DNA of 64,000 bases from Scandinavium sp036271055 (GTDB lineage Bacteria; Pseudomonadota; Gammaproteobacteria; Enterobacterales; Enterobacteriaceae): NCBI RefSeq assembly GCF_036271055.1, contig NZ_DATBBJ010000059.1:124001-188000 (forward strand). Direction: 5' to 3'. Every line of letters starts with the position of its first letter. Positions within the stretch are counted from its first letter, which is position 1. A program made the position numbers and the translations under genes. Shown one piece after another: positions 17,993 to 26,369 of the stretch. The notes beneath the pieces were generated by a model. That model saw nothing but the letters and a program-made list of their open reading frames with translations, was not told where the DNA came from and did no database searches.

Positions 17993-19006
17993 ATGAAGGT
18001 ACTGGTCACCGGGGCCACCAGCGGTTTAGGCCGCAACGCGGTGGAATATCTGCGCCGTAAAGGCATCAGCGTCAGAGCAACCGGTCGCAACGAAGCGATG
18101 GGTCGACTGCTGGAAAAAATGGGCGCTGAGTTTGTCCACGCGGATCTGACCGAGCTGGTATCTTCACAGGCGAAAGTGATGCTCGCCGGCATTGATACGC
18201 TGTGGCACTGCTCCAGTTTTACCTCCCCGTGGGGCACCCAGAAAGCCTTTGATTTAGCGAATGTTCGCGCCACCCGCCGCCTGGGCGAATGGGCCGTGGC
18301 CTGGGGGGTGCGCAATTTCGTGCATATATCATCACCGTCGCTCTATTTTGATTATCACCATCACCGTGACATCAAAGAGGAGTTCCGCCCTCAGCGTTTT
18401 GCCAATGAATTTGCCCGCAGCAAGGCCGCAGGCGAAGAAGTGGTTGAGCTGCTGGCGCAGGCGAACCCGAATACCCGCTTTACCGTTTTGCGCCCACAAA
18501 GCCTGTTCGGGCCACACGATAAAGTGTTTATTCCGCGTCTGGCGCAAATGATGCACCACTACGGTAGCGTGCTGCTGCCGCGCGGCGGTGCGGCGCAGGT
18601 GGATATGACCTATTACGAAAACGCCGTTCATGCGATGTGGCTCGCCAGCCAGCCGCTGTGTGATTCACTGCCCTCTGGGCGAGTCTATAACATCACCAAC
18701 GGCGAACCGCGCAGCCTGAAAAGCATCGTGCAGAAACTTATCGACGAGCTGGATATCCCATGCCGCATCCGTTCGGTGCCTTATCCGATGCTGGATATGG
18801 TGGCCCGAAGCATGGAGAAGTTTGGCAATAAAGCGGCAAAAGAACCGTCGTTCACCCATTATGGCGTGTCGAAGCTGAACTTTGATTTCACCCTGGATAT
18901 CAGCCGCGCCGAGCAAGAGCTGGGCTATCAGCCCATCGTGACCCTCGATGAAGGGATCACGCAAACGGCCCTTTGGCTGAAAGATCACGGCAAGCTGCCG
19001 CGTTAA
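17993..19006 (+). CDS. ybjS: YbjS, NAD-dependent epimerase/dehydratase-like protein
   Basis: This is a 337-residue extended short-chain dehydrogenase. It shows the NAD motif TGATSGLGRNA at the N-terminus, a catalytic-type Ser/Tyr region (ISSPSLYFDYHHHRD) and ARSKAAGEE in place of the usual YxxxK. Substrate is unknown. It sits 87 bp after ybjT and ends 3 bp before the convergent amiD stop. Confidence 0.88.
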   Translation: MKVLVTGATSGLGRNAVEYLRRKGISVRATGRNEAMGRLLEKMGAEFVHADLTELVSSQAKVMLAGIDTLWHCSSFTSPWGTQKAFDLANVRATRRLGEWAVAWGVRNFVHISSPSLYFDYHHHRDIKEEFRPQRFANEFARSKAAGEEVVELLAQANPNTRFTVLRPQSLFGPHDKVFIPRLAQMMHHYGSVLLPRGGAAQVDMTYYENAVHAMWLASQPLCDSLPSGRVYNITNGEPRSLKSIVQKLIDELDIPCRIRSVPYPMLDMVARSMEKFGNKAAKEPSFTHYGVSKLNFDFTLDISRAEQELGYQPIVTLDEGITQTALWLKDHGKLPR

Positions 19007-19009
19007 CCG

Positions 19010-19852
19010 TCAGCCCTGACCGTATTTTTCCAGCAGCGCTTCGGCGATGGCCTGAGTTTCAGCATCGGCCACGCCGTCCCAACGAGACTGACGGAAGTGC
19101 ATCTGGAAGGCCATGATCACCCGTTTTTTCTGGGTGTAGCTCATGCCGGGCGTCACCTCATAGCCATAGCGTGACAGCAAATCCAGTACCGAGAACATCG
19201 CTACCGGCTGCGATGGTGCGCGTCCGTTGAGATAAAATGCTACCCGACTGGGTTCCGGCCACGCACCGATTCCCTGCTGCGCCAACTCGCGCCACGGAAA
19301 CTCGGGGCCCGGGTCGTCTTTACGCTGCGGGGCAATATCCGCATGCGCCACCACGTTCTGCGGCTCAATGTGATACCGGGCAATGATGTCTTTCGCCAGT
19401 GGGATCAGCGCGTTAATTTGCGCCTCGGCAAACGGCGTGAAGCTTTTCACCCCCGCCGTTTTCTGCCAGCCGTGATTTTCCAGCTCGATACCAATCGAGG
19501 TGTCATTTATACGCGTAGCCCCACGCCAGAAACTGACGCCAGCATGCCAGGCCAGGTCCTGCTCCGGTACAAGTTGCCAGATGAGCGGTTTGCCCTTGCG
19601 CATCGGCGGAACTTCCGGGATCAGATAATGGGTGCTGACCTCTCTGCCCGTCAGCGTATCGAGCGAGTTCTCAAAATCACCTGCGGTGTAATGAATGACC
19701 AGCACTTTGATGCGCGGGTACGCGTTCGGGGCAGGATGGTTGGTGTCGAGCAAGTAGCCCGGTTTGCTGACGATGCCCTGCCGCGCGGCTTCTTTCTCAC
19801 CGGAGCATCCCGCCAGCAACAGCGCCAGAACAAGGGGGAGTAAACGCTTCAT
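19010..19852 (-). CDS. amiD: AmiD, N-acetylmuramoyl-L-alanine amidase lipoprotein
   Basis: This 280-residue outer membrane lipoprotein cleaves the amide bond between N-acetylmuramic acid and L-alanine, including in anhydro-muropeptides. The signal peptide MKRLLPLVLALLLAGC ends in a lipobox (LAGC). The Amidase_2 zinc ligands are visible in VIHYTAGD and in AHADIAPQRKDDPG. A peptidoglycan-binding helix domain fills the last 80 residues. The start overlaps the ybjQ stop by 4 bp. Confidence 0.95.
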   Translation of the reverse strand: MKRLLPLVLALLLAGCSGEKEAARQGIVSKPGYLLDTNHPAPNAYPRIKVLVIHYTAGDFENSLDTLTGREVSTHYLIPEVPPMRKGKPLIWQLVPEQDLAWHAGVSFWRGATRINDTSIGIELENHGWQKTAGVKSFTPFAEAQINALIPLAKDIIARYHIEPQNVVAHADIAPQRKDDPGPEFPWRELAQQGIGAWPEPSRVAFYLNGRAPSQPVAMFSVLDLLSRYGYEVTPGMSYTQKKRVIMAFQMHFRQSRWDGVADAETQAIAEALLEKYGQG

Positions 19853-20172
19853 CGACGGACTTTAACGGCGGTGCCGCTCACGCTGACCATCAGCATACTG
19901 CTGTCTTTGCCGACGGTTTCATAATCGATGTCGATGCCGACTACGGCATCCGCGCCCAGCGCTTTCGCCTGTTCTCCCAATTCTTTAAAGGCGATTTCAC
20001 GCGCTTTGCGTAGTTCTTTCTCATACGCGCCAGAACGGCCGCCAACGATATCGCGGATCCCAGCGAAAAAATCACGGAAGATATTCGCGCCCAAAATGGC
20101 TTCGCCCGTCACTACGCCGCAGTATTCCACGATGGTTTGCCCTTCCAGGGTCGGTGTGGTTGAAAATTGCAT
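19849..20172 (-). CDS. ybjQ: YbjQ family (UPF0145) protein
   Basis: This is a 107-residue member of the YbjQ/UPF0145 family, which forms homopentamers in crystal structures but has no assigned activity. The conserved signature ALGADAVVGIDIDYETVG is present, as is GGRSGAYEKELRKAREIA. There is no signal peptide. It is the first gene of the ybjQ-amiD pair, with overlapping stop and start. Confidence 0.93.
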   Translation of the reverse strand: MQFSTTPTLEGQTIVEYCGVVTGEAILGANIFRDFFAGIRDIVGGRSGAYEKELRKAREIAFKELGEQAKALGADAVVGIDIDYETVGKDSSMLMVSVSGTAVKVRR

Positions 20173-20282
20173 TCGTCCTCCTTCTTCAATACCTTAGCTC
20201 GGTTAATCAAACACATTATCGTCCCGATACGCTATGCTTGAAAACATCTAAATACCGTAGTCAGTCTATAAGGAAATCACTC

Positions 20283-20795
20283 ATGCGCTATTCTGCCGCT
20301 GCACTTCTTGTCCCTTGCGCACTTCTGCTCAGCGCCTGTACCACCGTCACGCCTGCCTTTAAGGACATCGGTACGCGTTCAGGCTCTTGCATGGAAGGCG
20401 GCCCGGACGCCGTCGCCCAGAAATTTTACGACTATAGCATCCAGCACCGTACTACTGATTTGACTGCTCTGCGTCCTTATCTGAGCGATGACCTCGCGAA
20501 AGTGCTTAACGATGCGAATAACGATCCGAACAAGCGTGCCCTGTTGCAGCAAGAACCGTTCTTCAGCCGCTCAACGCCACCTGACAGCGCTGATGTCGCG
20601 AGCAGCTCGACCATCCCGAATACCGATGCCCGTAACATTCCGCTACGCGTTGAACTGAAACAGGGTTCGGACCGCTGGCAGGATGAAGTCCTGATGATCC
20701 GTGAAGGTCAGTGCTGGGCTGTAGATGACGTACGTTATCTCGGCGGCACAGTCCACGCCCCGGCGGGTACGCTGCGCCAGACGCTCACTAAGTAA
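20283..20795 (+). CDS. ybjP: YbjP, predicted lipoprotein
   Basis: This is a 170-residue lipoprotein. Its signal peptide ends in LLLSACTT, giving a lipid-modified Cys at residue 20. The +2 residue is Thr, not Asp, so outer membrane sorting is expected. The mature part resembles a DUF3828-like fold (WQDEVLMIREGQCWAVDDVRY). Function is unknown. The start ATG 20283 is preceded by AAGGAAATC; the open frame runs further upstream but without a family match. A hairpin terminator follows. Confidence 0.9.
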   Translation: MRYSAAALLVPCALLLSACTTVTPAFKDIGTRSGSCMEGGPDAVAQKFYDYSIQHRTTDLTALRPYLSDDLAKVLNDANNDPNKRALLQQEPFFSRSTPPDSADVASSSTIPNTDARNIPLRVELKQGSDRWQDEVLMIREGQCWAVDDVRYLGGTVHAPAGTLRQTLTK

Positions 20796-20819
20796 AATCT
20801 CCCTCTAATCACTCAGGGT

Positions 20820-20858
20820 AAATGTCTGGCATTCTGTGACGAATGCCGACATTTATTC
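20820..20858 (+). terminator. ybjP terminator
   Basis: Two 15-base arms (20820-20834 and 20841-20854, one mismatch) form a long hairpin with loop TGTGAC, followed by TTTATT. The T-run is short. Confidence 0.6.
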
Positions 20859-20898
20859 CTCCGCCCCTGCACCCTCGCTATTTTGTGCTAACTTTAAG

Positions 20899-20915
20899 TG
20901 TAAACACGGTTTACA
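20899..20915. promoter_or_regulatory. Perfect palindrome upstream of artP
   Basis: TGTAAAC-ACG-GTTTACA is a perfect 7-base inverted repeat with a 3-base centre. It resembles a TyrR box, but the spacing between TGTAAA and TTTACA is 5 rather than 6. It is about 90 bp upstream of artP. The binding protein is unknown. Confidence 0.4.
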
Positions 20916-20936
20916 TATAAGTTTTAACGCAGAAAT

Positions 20937-20954
20937 ATTGCATAACTATTCTGT
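20937..20954. promoter_or_regulatory. argR box: Candidate ARG box upstream of artP
   Basis: ATTGCATAACTATTCTGT matches the ArgR consensus WNTGAATWWWWATTCANW at 15 of 18 positions. ArgR control of art genes by arginine is known in E. coli. Confidence 0.6.
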
Positions 20955-21003
20955 GAACGTTACTATTTGCGGCCTCAATAGCTATCGGTGTCAGATTTCC
21001 CGG

Positions 21004-21732
21004 ATGAGTATAAAACTAGAAGGCATTAACTGCTTTTACGGCGCACATCAGGCGCTGTTCGACATCAATCTGCATTGCCCGCAAGGTGAAACGCTGGTAC
21101 TGCTAGGCCCAAGCGGCGCGGGAAAAAGTTCGCTATTGCGTGTGCTTAACCTGCTGGAGATGCCGCGTTCCGGCACGCTTGCTATTGCTGGTAATCAGTT
21201 CAATTTCAGCAAACCCCCTTCCGAGAAGGCTATCCGCGACTTGCGTCAAAACGTCGGGATGGTCTTCCAGCAGTACAATCTGTGGCCGCACCTGACCGTG
21301 CTGCAAAACCTGATTGAAGCCCCTTGCCGCGTGCTCGGTTTATCCAAAGAGCAAGCGTTGGACCGTGCTGAAAAACTGCTGGAGCGTCTGCGCCTGAAAC
21401 CCTACAGCGACCGCTATCCGCTGCATTTGTCCGGCGGTCAACAGCAGCGAGTGGCGATTGCCCGTGCGCTGATGATGGAACCGCAGGTTCTGCTGTTTGA
21501 TGAGCCAACCGCCGCGCTTGATCCGGAAATCACCGCCCAGATTGTCAGCATTATTCGCGAGCTGGCGCAAACCCAGATTACCCAAGTGATCGTCACCCAT
21601 GAAGTCGAAGTGGCGCGTAAAACCGCCAGCCGTGTGGTGTATATGGAAAACGGTCACATCGTCGAACAAGGGAACGCGGACTGCTTTGCCAATCCGCAGA
21701 CCGAAGCCTTTAAAAACTATCTTTCACACTGA
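21004..21732 (+). CDS. artP: ArtP, ATPase of the arginine ABC transporter
   Basis: This is a 242-residue polar amino acid ABC ATPase that powers arginine uptake through ArtQM. It has Walker A GPSGAGKSS, signature LSGGQQQR, Walker B VLLFDEPTAALD and the H-loop VTHE. The start was set at ATG 21004 (MSIKLEGINCFYG), equal in length to E. coli ArtP; the frame is open for 56 more codons upstream through the ARG box and palindrome, so that part is regulatory. artI follows 20 bp later. Confidence 0.96.
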   Translation: MSIKLEGINCFYGAHQALFDINLHCPQGETLVLLGPSGAGKSSLLRVLNLLEMPRSGTLAIAGNQFNFSKPPSEKAIRDLRQNVGMVFQQYNLWPHLTVLQNLIEAPCRVLGLSKEQALDRAEKLLERLRLKPYSDRYPLHLSGGQQQRVAIARALMMEPQVLLFDEPTAALDPEITAQIVSIIRELAQTQITQVIVTHEVEVARKTASRVVYMENGHIVEQGNADCFANPQTEAFKNYLSH

Positions 21733-21752
21733 TGTTTTCAGGAACAATGACA

Positions 21753-22484
21753 ATGAAAAAAATCGTGATTGCCGCGCTGCTTGCAAGCGTCAGCCTTTCT
21801 GCCGGTGCCGCTCAGACTATTCGTTTTGCGATGGAAGCTTCTTACCCTCCGTTTGAATCCATGGATGCCAGCAATAAGATTGTCGGCTTCGATGTGGATC
21901 TGGCGAACGCACTGTGCAAACAGATTGACGCCACCTGTACGTTCACCAATCAGGCGTTCGACAGCCTGATCCCAAGCCTGAAATTCCGTCGTTTCGACGC
22001 CGTGATTTCCGGAATGGACATCACGCCAGAGCGTGAAAAACAGGTGCTGTTCACCCAGCCGTACTATGAAAACTCCGCGCTGTTCGTCGGCCAGAAAGGC
22101 AAAGTGGCAGACATCGCTGGGCTGAAAGGCAAAAAAGTCGGCATGCAAAACGGCTCTACACACCAGAAATTCATCACCGATAAGCACCCGGAAATCACCG
22201 TCGTGCCTTACGACAGCTATATGAACGCCAAGCTGGATATGCAGAATGGTCGTATCGATGCGGTCTTCGGTGACACCGCCGTGGTGACCGAGTGGCTGAA
22301 AGCCGATCCGAAACTGGCCGCTATTGGCGATAAAGTGACGGACAAAGACTACTTTGGCACTGGCCTCGGTATCGCCGTGCGTCAGGGTAATGCCGATCTG
22401 CAACAGAAGCTGAATACGGCGCTGGATCAAGTGAAGAAAGACGGCACTTACCAGACCATCTACAGCAAATGGTTCCAGAAGTAA
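21753..22484 (+). CDS. artI: ArtI, periplasmic arginine-binding protein
   Basis: This 243-residue periplasmic solute-binding protein of family 3 has a signal peptide (about 1-19, ending SAGAA). Ligand-pocket segments typical of basic amino acid binders are visible: SYPPFES, ISGMDITPER, NGSTHQKF and VFGDTAV. The start ATG 21753 gives MKKIVIAALL; an ATG two codons earlier is an alternative. It is closely similar to artJ, which lies 1.5 kb downstream, showing an old duplication. Confidence 0.95.
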   Translation: MKKIVIAALLASVSLSAGAAQTIRFAMEASYPPFESMDASNKIVGFDVDLANALCKQIDATCTFTNQAFDSLIPSLKFRRFDAVISGMDITPEREKQVLFTQPYYENSALFVGQKGKVADIAGLKGKKVGMQNGSTHQKFITDKHPEITVVPYDSYMNAKLDMQNGRIDAVFGDTAVVTEWLKADPKLAAIGDKVTDKDYFGTGLGIAVRQGNADLQQKLNTALDQVKKDGTYQTIYSKWFQK

Positions 22485-22490
22485 GCCTTG

Positions 22491-23207
22491 ATGAACGAAA
22501 TGTTTCCATTAGCAAGTGCCGCCGGGATGACCGTCGGCCTTGCCGTTTGTGCTCTGGCGATTGGCCTGGTACTGGCGATGATCTTTGCGATGTGGGAGTC
22601 AGCTAAATGGCGTCCTGTCGCGTGGGTCGGCACCGGTCTGGTCACCGTTCTGCGTGGATTACCGGAAATTCTGGTGGTCCTGTTCATCTATTTTGGCTCG
22701 TCGCAGTTGCTGCTTCTGCTTTCGGATGGCTTTACGTTAAACCTCGGTTTTGCGCAAATCCCGGTTCAGGTGCAGATTGAAAACTTCGACGTCAGCCCGT
22801 TCCTCTGTGGGGTGATTGCACTATCCCTGCTTTATTCCGCCTACGCCTCGCAGACGCTGCGCGGTGCGCTGAAAGCGGTGCCGCAGGGCCAGTGGGAATC
22901 CGGTCAGGCGCTCGGGTTGTCCAAAGCGGCAATCTTCTTCCGTCTGGTGATGCCGCAAATGTGGCGTCATGCGCTGCCTGGGCTCGGTAATCAGTGGCTG
23001 GTGCTGCTGAAAGATACCGCGCTGGTGTCGCTCATCAGCGTGAACGATTTAATGTTGCAGACTAAAAGCATCGCCACCCGCACTCAGGAACCGTTCACCT
23101 GGTACATCGTGGCGGCGGCAATTTACCTCGTTATCACCCTGCTCAGTCAGTACATTCTCAAACGCATTGACCTGCGCGCGACTCGCTTTGAACGGAGACC
23201 AGGCTGA
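22491..23207 (+). CDS. artQ: ArtQ, arginine ABC transporter permease
   Basis: This is a 238-residue inner membrane permease of the HisM/GlnP type with five or so helices. The EAA-like cytoplasmic loop that docks ArtP is seen as ESGQALGLSKAAIFFRLVMP. It forms a heterodimer with ArtM. The start is ATG 22491; the TTG before it is not needed. The stop overlaps the artM start in TGATG. Confidence 0.96.
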   Translation: MNEMFPLASAAGMTVGLAVCALAIGLVLAMIFAMWESAKWRPVAWVGTGLVTVLRGLPEILVVLFIYFGSSQLLLLLSDGFTLNLGFAQIPVQVQIENFDVSPFLCGVIALSLLYSAYASQTLRGALKAVPQGQWESGQALGLSKAAIFFRLVMPQMWRHALPGLGNQWLVLLKDTALVSLISVNDLMLQTKSIATRTQEPFTWYIVAAAIYLVITLLSQYILKRIDLRATRFERRPG

Positions 23208-23875
23208 TGCTTGAGTATTTACCCGAACTGCTGAAAGGGCTGCACACCAGCCTGACGCTGACCGTCGCGTCTATTGTGCTGGCGCTAATTATGTCGCTGA
23301 TTTTCACCATCATCCTGACGCTGAAAACGCCCGTGTTGGTGTGGATTGTTCGCGCCTACATCACGCTCTTTACCGGCACGCCGCTGCTGGTACAGATCTT
23401 CCTGATTTACTACGGCCCGGGCCAGTTTCCGCAGTTGCAGAACTATCCGGTGCTGTGGCATCTGTTGTCTGAGCCGTGGCTGTGCGCCATGATTGCCCTC
23501 TCGCTTAATAGCGCCGCCTATACCACGCAATTGTTCTATGGTGCGATCCGAGCAATACCGGAAGGCCAGTGGCAATCCTGCGGCGCGTTGGGGATGAGCA
23601 AGAAAGATACGCTCGCCATTTTGCTGCCGTATGCGTTTAAACGCGCCCTCTCCTCGTATTCCAACGAAGTGGTGCTAGTGTTCAAAAGCACCTCGCTGGC
23701 CTACACCATCACATTGATGGAAGTGATGGGTCACGGACAACTGCTTTACGGACGTACCTACGATGTGATGGTGTTCGGTGCCGCCGGTCTGGTGTATCTG
23801 GTGGTCAACGGCCTGTTGACGTTGATGATGCGCCTTATCGAGCGTAAAGCGCTGGCGTTTGAACGCCGCAACTGA
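23207..23875 (+). CDS. artM: ArtM, arginine ABC transporter permease
   Basis: This 222-residue permease partners ArtQ. It has about five helices and an EAA-type loop, QSCGALGMSKKDTLAILLP. The start is translationally coupled to artQ by a 1 bp overlap. A strong terminator follows, closing the artPIQM operon before the separately promoted artJ. Confidence 0.96.
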   Translation: MLEYLPELLKGLHTSLTLTVASIVLALIMSLIFTIILTLKTPVLVWIVRAYITLFTGTPLLVQIFLIYYGPGQFPQLQNYPVLWHLLSEPWLCAMIALSLNSAAYTTQLFYGAIRAIPEGQWQSCGALGMSKKDTLAILLPYAFKRALSSYSNEVVLVFKSTSLAYTITLMEVMGHGQLLYGRTYDVMVFGAAGLVYLVVNGLLTLMMRLIERKALAFERRN

Positions 23876-23897
23876 TCCTGCATAAAATATCGACAAC

Positions 23898-23933
23898 AAA
23901 GCGGGCTATCACCAGACAGCCCGCTTTTTTTTT
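23898..23933 (+). terminator. artPIQM terminator
   Basis: AAAGCGGGCT (23898-23907) pairs perfectly with AGCCCGCTTT (23918-23927), followed by a T-run. Confidence 0.92.
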
Positions 23934-23941
23934 CAATCGAC

Positions 23942-23980
23942 AAAATATATTTAATCAATTTAATTGCATATAAATTCACA
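23942..23980. promoter_or_regulatory. argR box: Tandem ARG boxes upstream of artJ
   Basis: The distal box at 23963-23980 (ATTGCATATAAATTCACA) matches the ArgR consensus at 17 of 18 positions. A weaker one at 23942-23959 (14 of 18) is separated by 3 bp, the classic ArgR spacing. The pair overlaps the AT-rich promoter of artJ, the art gene most strongly arginine-repressed in E. coli. Confidence 0.8.
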
Positions 23981-24050
23981 AAATGGCAAGGTTATTCCTA
24001 TACCTTACACGGGGCACAACATCATAAGATTGACCGACGGGAGTTTTACC

Positions 24051-24782
24051 ATGAAGAAACTTATTCTGGCTGCACTGCTTGCTACTGTTGCCGCAGGCGC
24101 TAACGCGGCAGATAAAATCAGCTTTGGCGTCTCCGCCACCTATCCACCGTTTGAATCCCTCGATGCTAACAACCAAATCACCGGTTTTGATATCGATTTG
24201 GCGAAAGCGTTATGCAAACAGATCCAGGCGAATTGCACCTTCACCAATCACGCTTTTGACAGCCTGATCCCGTCGCTGAAATTCAAAAAATATGATGCCG
24301 TCATTTCCGGTATGGACATCACCCCTGAGCGCAGCAAGCAGGTGGCGTTTACCGACCCGTACTACGCCAACTCGGCGCTGGTGATTGCGAAAAAGGGTGA
24401 GTTCACCTCTTTCGAGCAGCTCAAAGGCAAGCGTATCGGCATGGAAAACGGGACAACGCACCAGAAATATTTGCAGGACAAACACCCGGAAGTGAAAACC
24501 GTGGCCTATGACAGCTACCAGAATGCGATTATCGACCTGAAAAATGGCCGTATTGATGGGGTGTTTGGCGATACGGCGGTGGTGAATGAATGGCTGAAAA
24601 CCAATCCACAACTGGGCACGGCAACACCGAAAGTGACCGATGCACAATATTTTGGCACCGGCCTGGGCATCGCGGTTCGTCCGGATAATAAAGCCCTGCT
24701 GGAAAAATTGAATGCCGCGCTGAAAGCAATTAAAGCGGATGGCACATATCAAAAAATCAGCCAGCAGTGGTTCCCGCAGTAA
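24051..24782 (+). CDS. artJ: ArtJ, periplasmic arginine-binding protein
   Basis: This 243-residue family 3 binding protein is the high-affinity arginine receptor for ArtQMP. The signal peptide ends near residue 19 (AGANA). It shares TYPPFESLD, ISGMDITPER, NGTTHQKY and VFGDTAVV with ArtI. The start ATG 24051 follows GACGGGAG. It has its own promoter with ARG boxes and ends just before a REP cluster. Confidence 0.96.
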   Translation: MKKLILAALLATVAAGANAADKISFGVSATYPPFESLDANNQITGFDIDLAKALCKQIQANCTFTNHAFDSLIPSLKFKKYDAVISGMDITPERSKQVAFTDPYYANSALVIAKKGEFTSFEQLKGKRIGMENGTTHQKYLQDKHPEVKTVAYDSYQNAIIDLKNGRIDGVFGDTAVVNEWLKTNPQLGTATPKVTDAQYFGTGLGIAVRPDNKALLEKLNAALKAIKADGTYQKISQQWFPQ

Positions 24783-24789
24783 GTTTGGT

Positions 24790-24880
24790 TTCGCCCGGCG
24801 GCGCAAGCTTGCCGGGCCTACAACACCCTCGGGTTTGACCACCGTTTAGAACCGGTAAGCGAAGCGCCACCGGGCAAAAA
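24790..24880. repeat. REP/BIME pair between artJ and the sensor kinase gene
   Basis: A REP-like palindrome (CGCCCGGCGGCGCAAGCTTG start at about 24792) is followed in opposite orientation by CCGGTAAGCGAAGCGCCACCGGGC at 24852-24875 region. It lies between convergent genes and probably acts as transcription end and mRNA stabiliser for both. Confidence 0.75.
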
Positions 24881-24896
24881 GCGGCTTATCGAACCT

Positions 24897-26369
24897 TTAC
24901 AACGGCACAAAGAAGCGGAAACAGGCCCCTGCCGTTACATCCATTAAACGAATACCCCCGCCGTGTAACTCAAGCATTCGACGCACAATCAACAACCCCA
25001 GCCCGCCTCTGTCTTCACGCGCGCTTCTCGCGCTAAGCGCTGAAGGACGCTGGAACAATTGTTCGCGTAATTCCTGTTCAACACCCGGTCCGCTATCTGC
25101 CACTTCTACCTGCAGTTGCGCATTTTCCTGCCAGACGCGCAGTTGGATCGTGCCACCCTGTGGCGTATGGCGCACGGCGTTATCGAGAAGATTGGTTACC
25201 ACTCGCTCAATCATCGACACATCAGCATTGACCAGTGGCAATAAGCGCGGCATCTCAACTTGCAGTTTCAATTTACGAGTCTCGATGGCGAGATCAAATT
25301 TCTGCGCCACATCCTGAATCAGCTCACCGATCGCAAAACGTTCCAGTTGTGGCTTGATACCACCATGCTCCAGTTTCGCCAGTTCGAACAACTGCTGCGA
25401 CAGATGACGTACTTTATGCCCTTGACGCAGTGCAATGGCAAGATACTGACGGTTATCCTCCGGGGAAAGCGTGTCAGCTTTCATCGACAACGTTTCCAGA
25501 TAACCGAGCAATGACGTCAGCGGCGTGCGTAAATCATGTGAAATATTGGCGATAAATTCGCGGCGTTGGCGATCGCTGTCAGAAAGCTCATCCCATTGGC
25601 TGGCGATTTTGCGGGCTAATTCGATAAAGGTGTTGTGCAGAATAGCCACTTCATTGGCCGCTTCAGCATCTGGCGTTTGTTGCGCCAACTGTTTAATGGC
25701 ACTGATGCTGTCTTGATCCAGCCCACGCACATCCGCGGTAAGCTGTTTCACCGGGCGCGTCACGCAATACCAAACCATCACCCCCGCCAGCGTGCCAAAC
25801 AGCGCCACCAGCAACAATGACCATAGCACGGTGCTCCATAGGGCTTTCTGCCAGGCGCTATCAGAAAGCGCATTTAAGTCTTCACCCTGCAAAATAATAT
25901 ACAGATAGCAGTGCAGTTCACCGTTCAGCCTGACGGGTGCCACGCTGAACACTTTCTGTTTTTCCAGACTGCGTGGATCGTCACCAAATATCGGCCACGC
26001 CGCGCCGCCCAAAAAGGTTTGTAACGGCGCGATATCGATTTTCTGTCGTTTGACGTGCCCTTCCGGCGCAGCGTCTGCCAGCAAATCCCCTTCGGGAGAA
26101 ACCAGATACAGCTCAACGCTTGGGTTCAGCGTCATCAGGCGGCTAAACAGCGTTTGTAAGGCCGGGCGATTGACCTTGCCCTCTTTATCAAACAGCTGTT
26201 CGCTGTTCACAATTTGCTGTGCAAGACCGGCCGAAAGCCGCTGCACCATCGCACTTCCGTACTGAGAGGTGCTGTAAAGTTGCACGCTACACGCCGCCAC
26301 CGCGCACATCAGGAGTATGGCGGTAAACACCAGCGTCAATCGCTGGCTGAGGCTTAAACGACGGATCAT
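24897..26369 (-). CDS. Sensor histidine kinase of an OmpR-type two-component system
   Basis: This is a 490-residue membrane kinase. It has a membrane helix at about 10-32, a periplasmic domain of about 145 residues, and a second helix at about 178-202. A HAMP region (TRPVKQLTADV) and a coiled linker follow. The HisKA box FIANISHDLRTPLTS carries the phospho-acceptor His278. The HATPase_c domain has an N box with Asn393/Asn397, ADSGPGV and RGGLGLLIVRRM. All catalytic motifs are intact. The periplasmic domain has two Cys-poor halves and I cannot name its signal. It overlaps the regulator gene by 4 bp. This pair is not in E. coli between artJ and rlmC. By position it should control the divergent molybdoenzyme genes. 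Confidence 0.92.
   Translation of the reverse strand: MIRRLSLSQRLTLVFTAILLMCAVAACSVQLYSTSQYGSAMVQRLSAGLAQQIVNSEQLFDKEGKVNRPALQTLFSRLMTLNPSVELYLVSPEGDLLADAAPEGHVKRQKIDIAPLQTFLGGAAWPIFGDDPRSLEKQKVFSVAPVRLNGELHCYLYIILQGEDLNALSDSAWQKALWSTVLWSLLLVALFGTLAGVMVWYCVTRPVKQLTADVRGLDQDSISAIKQLAQQTPDAEAANEVAILHNTFIELARKIASQWDELSDSDRQRREFIANISHDLRTPLTSLLGYLETLSMKADTLSPEDNRQYLAIALRQGHKVRHLSQQLFELAKLEHGGIKPQLERFAIGELIQDVAQKFDLAIETRKLKLQVEMPRLLPLVNADVSMIERVVTNLLDNAVRHTPQGGTIQLRVWQENAQLQVEVADSGPGVEQELREQLFQRPSALSARSAREDRGGLGLLIVRRMLELHGGGIRLMDVTAGACFRFFVPL

Noticed and set aside
20899..20915. TyrR box upstream of artP
   Set aside because: TGTAAA and TTTACA are separated by 5 rather than 6 bases; kept only as an unnamed palindrome.
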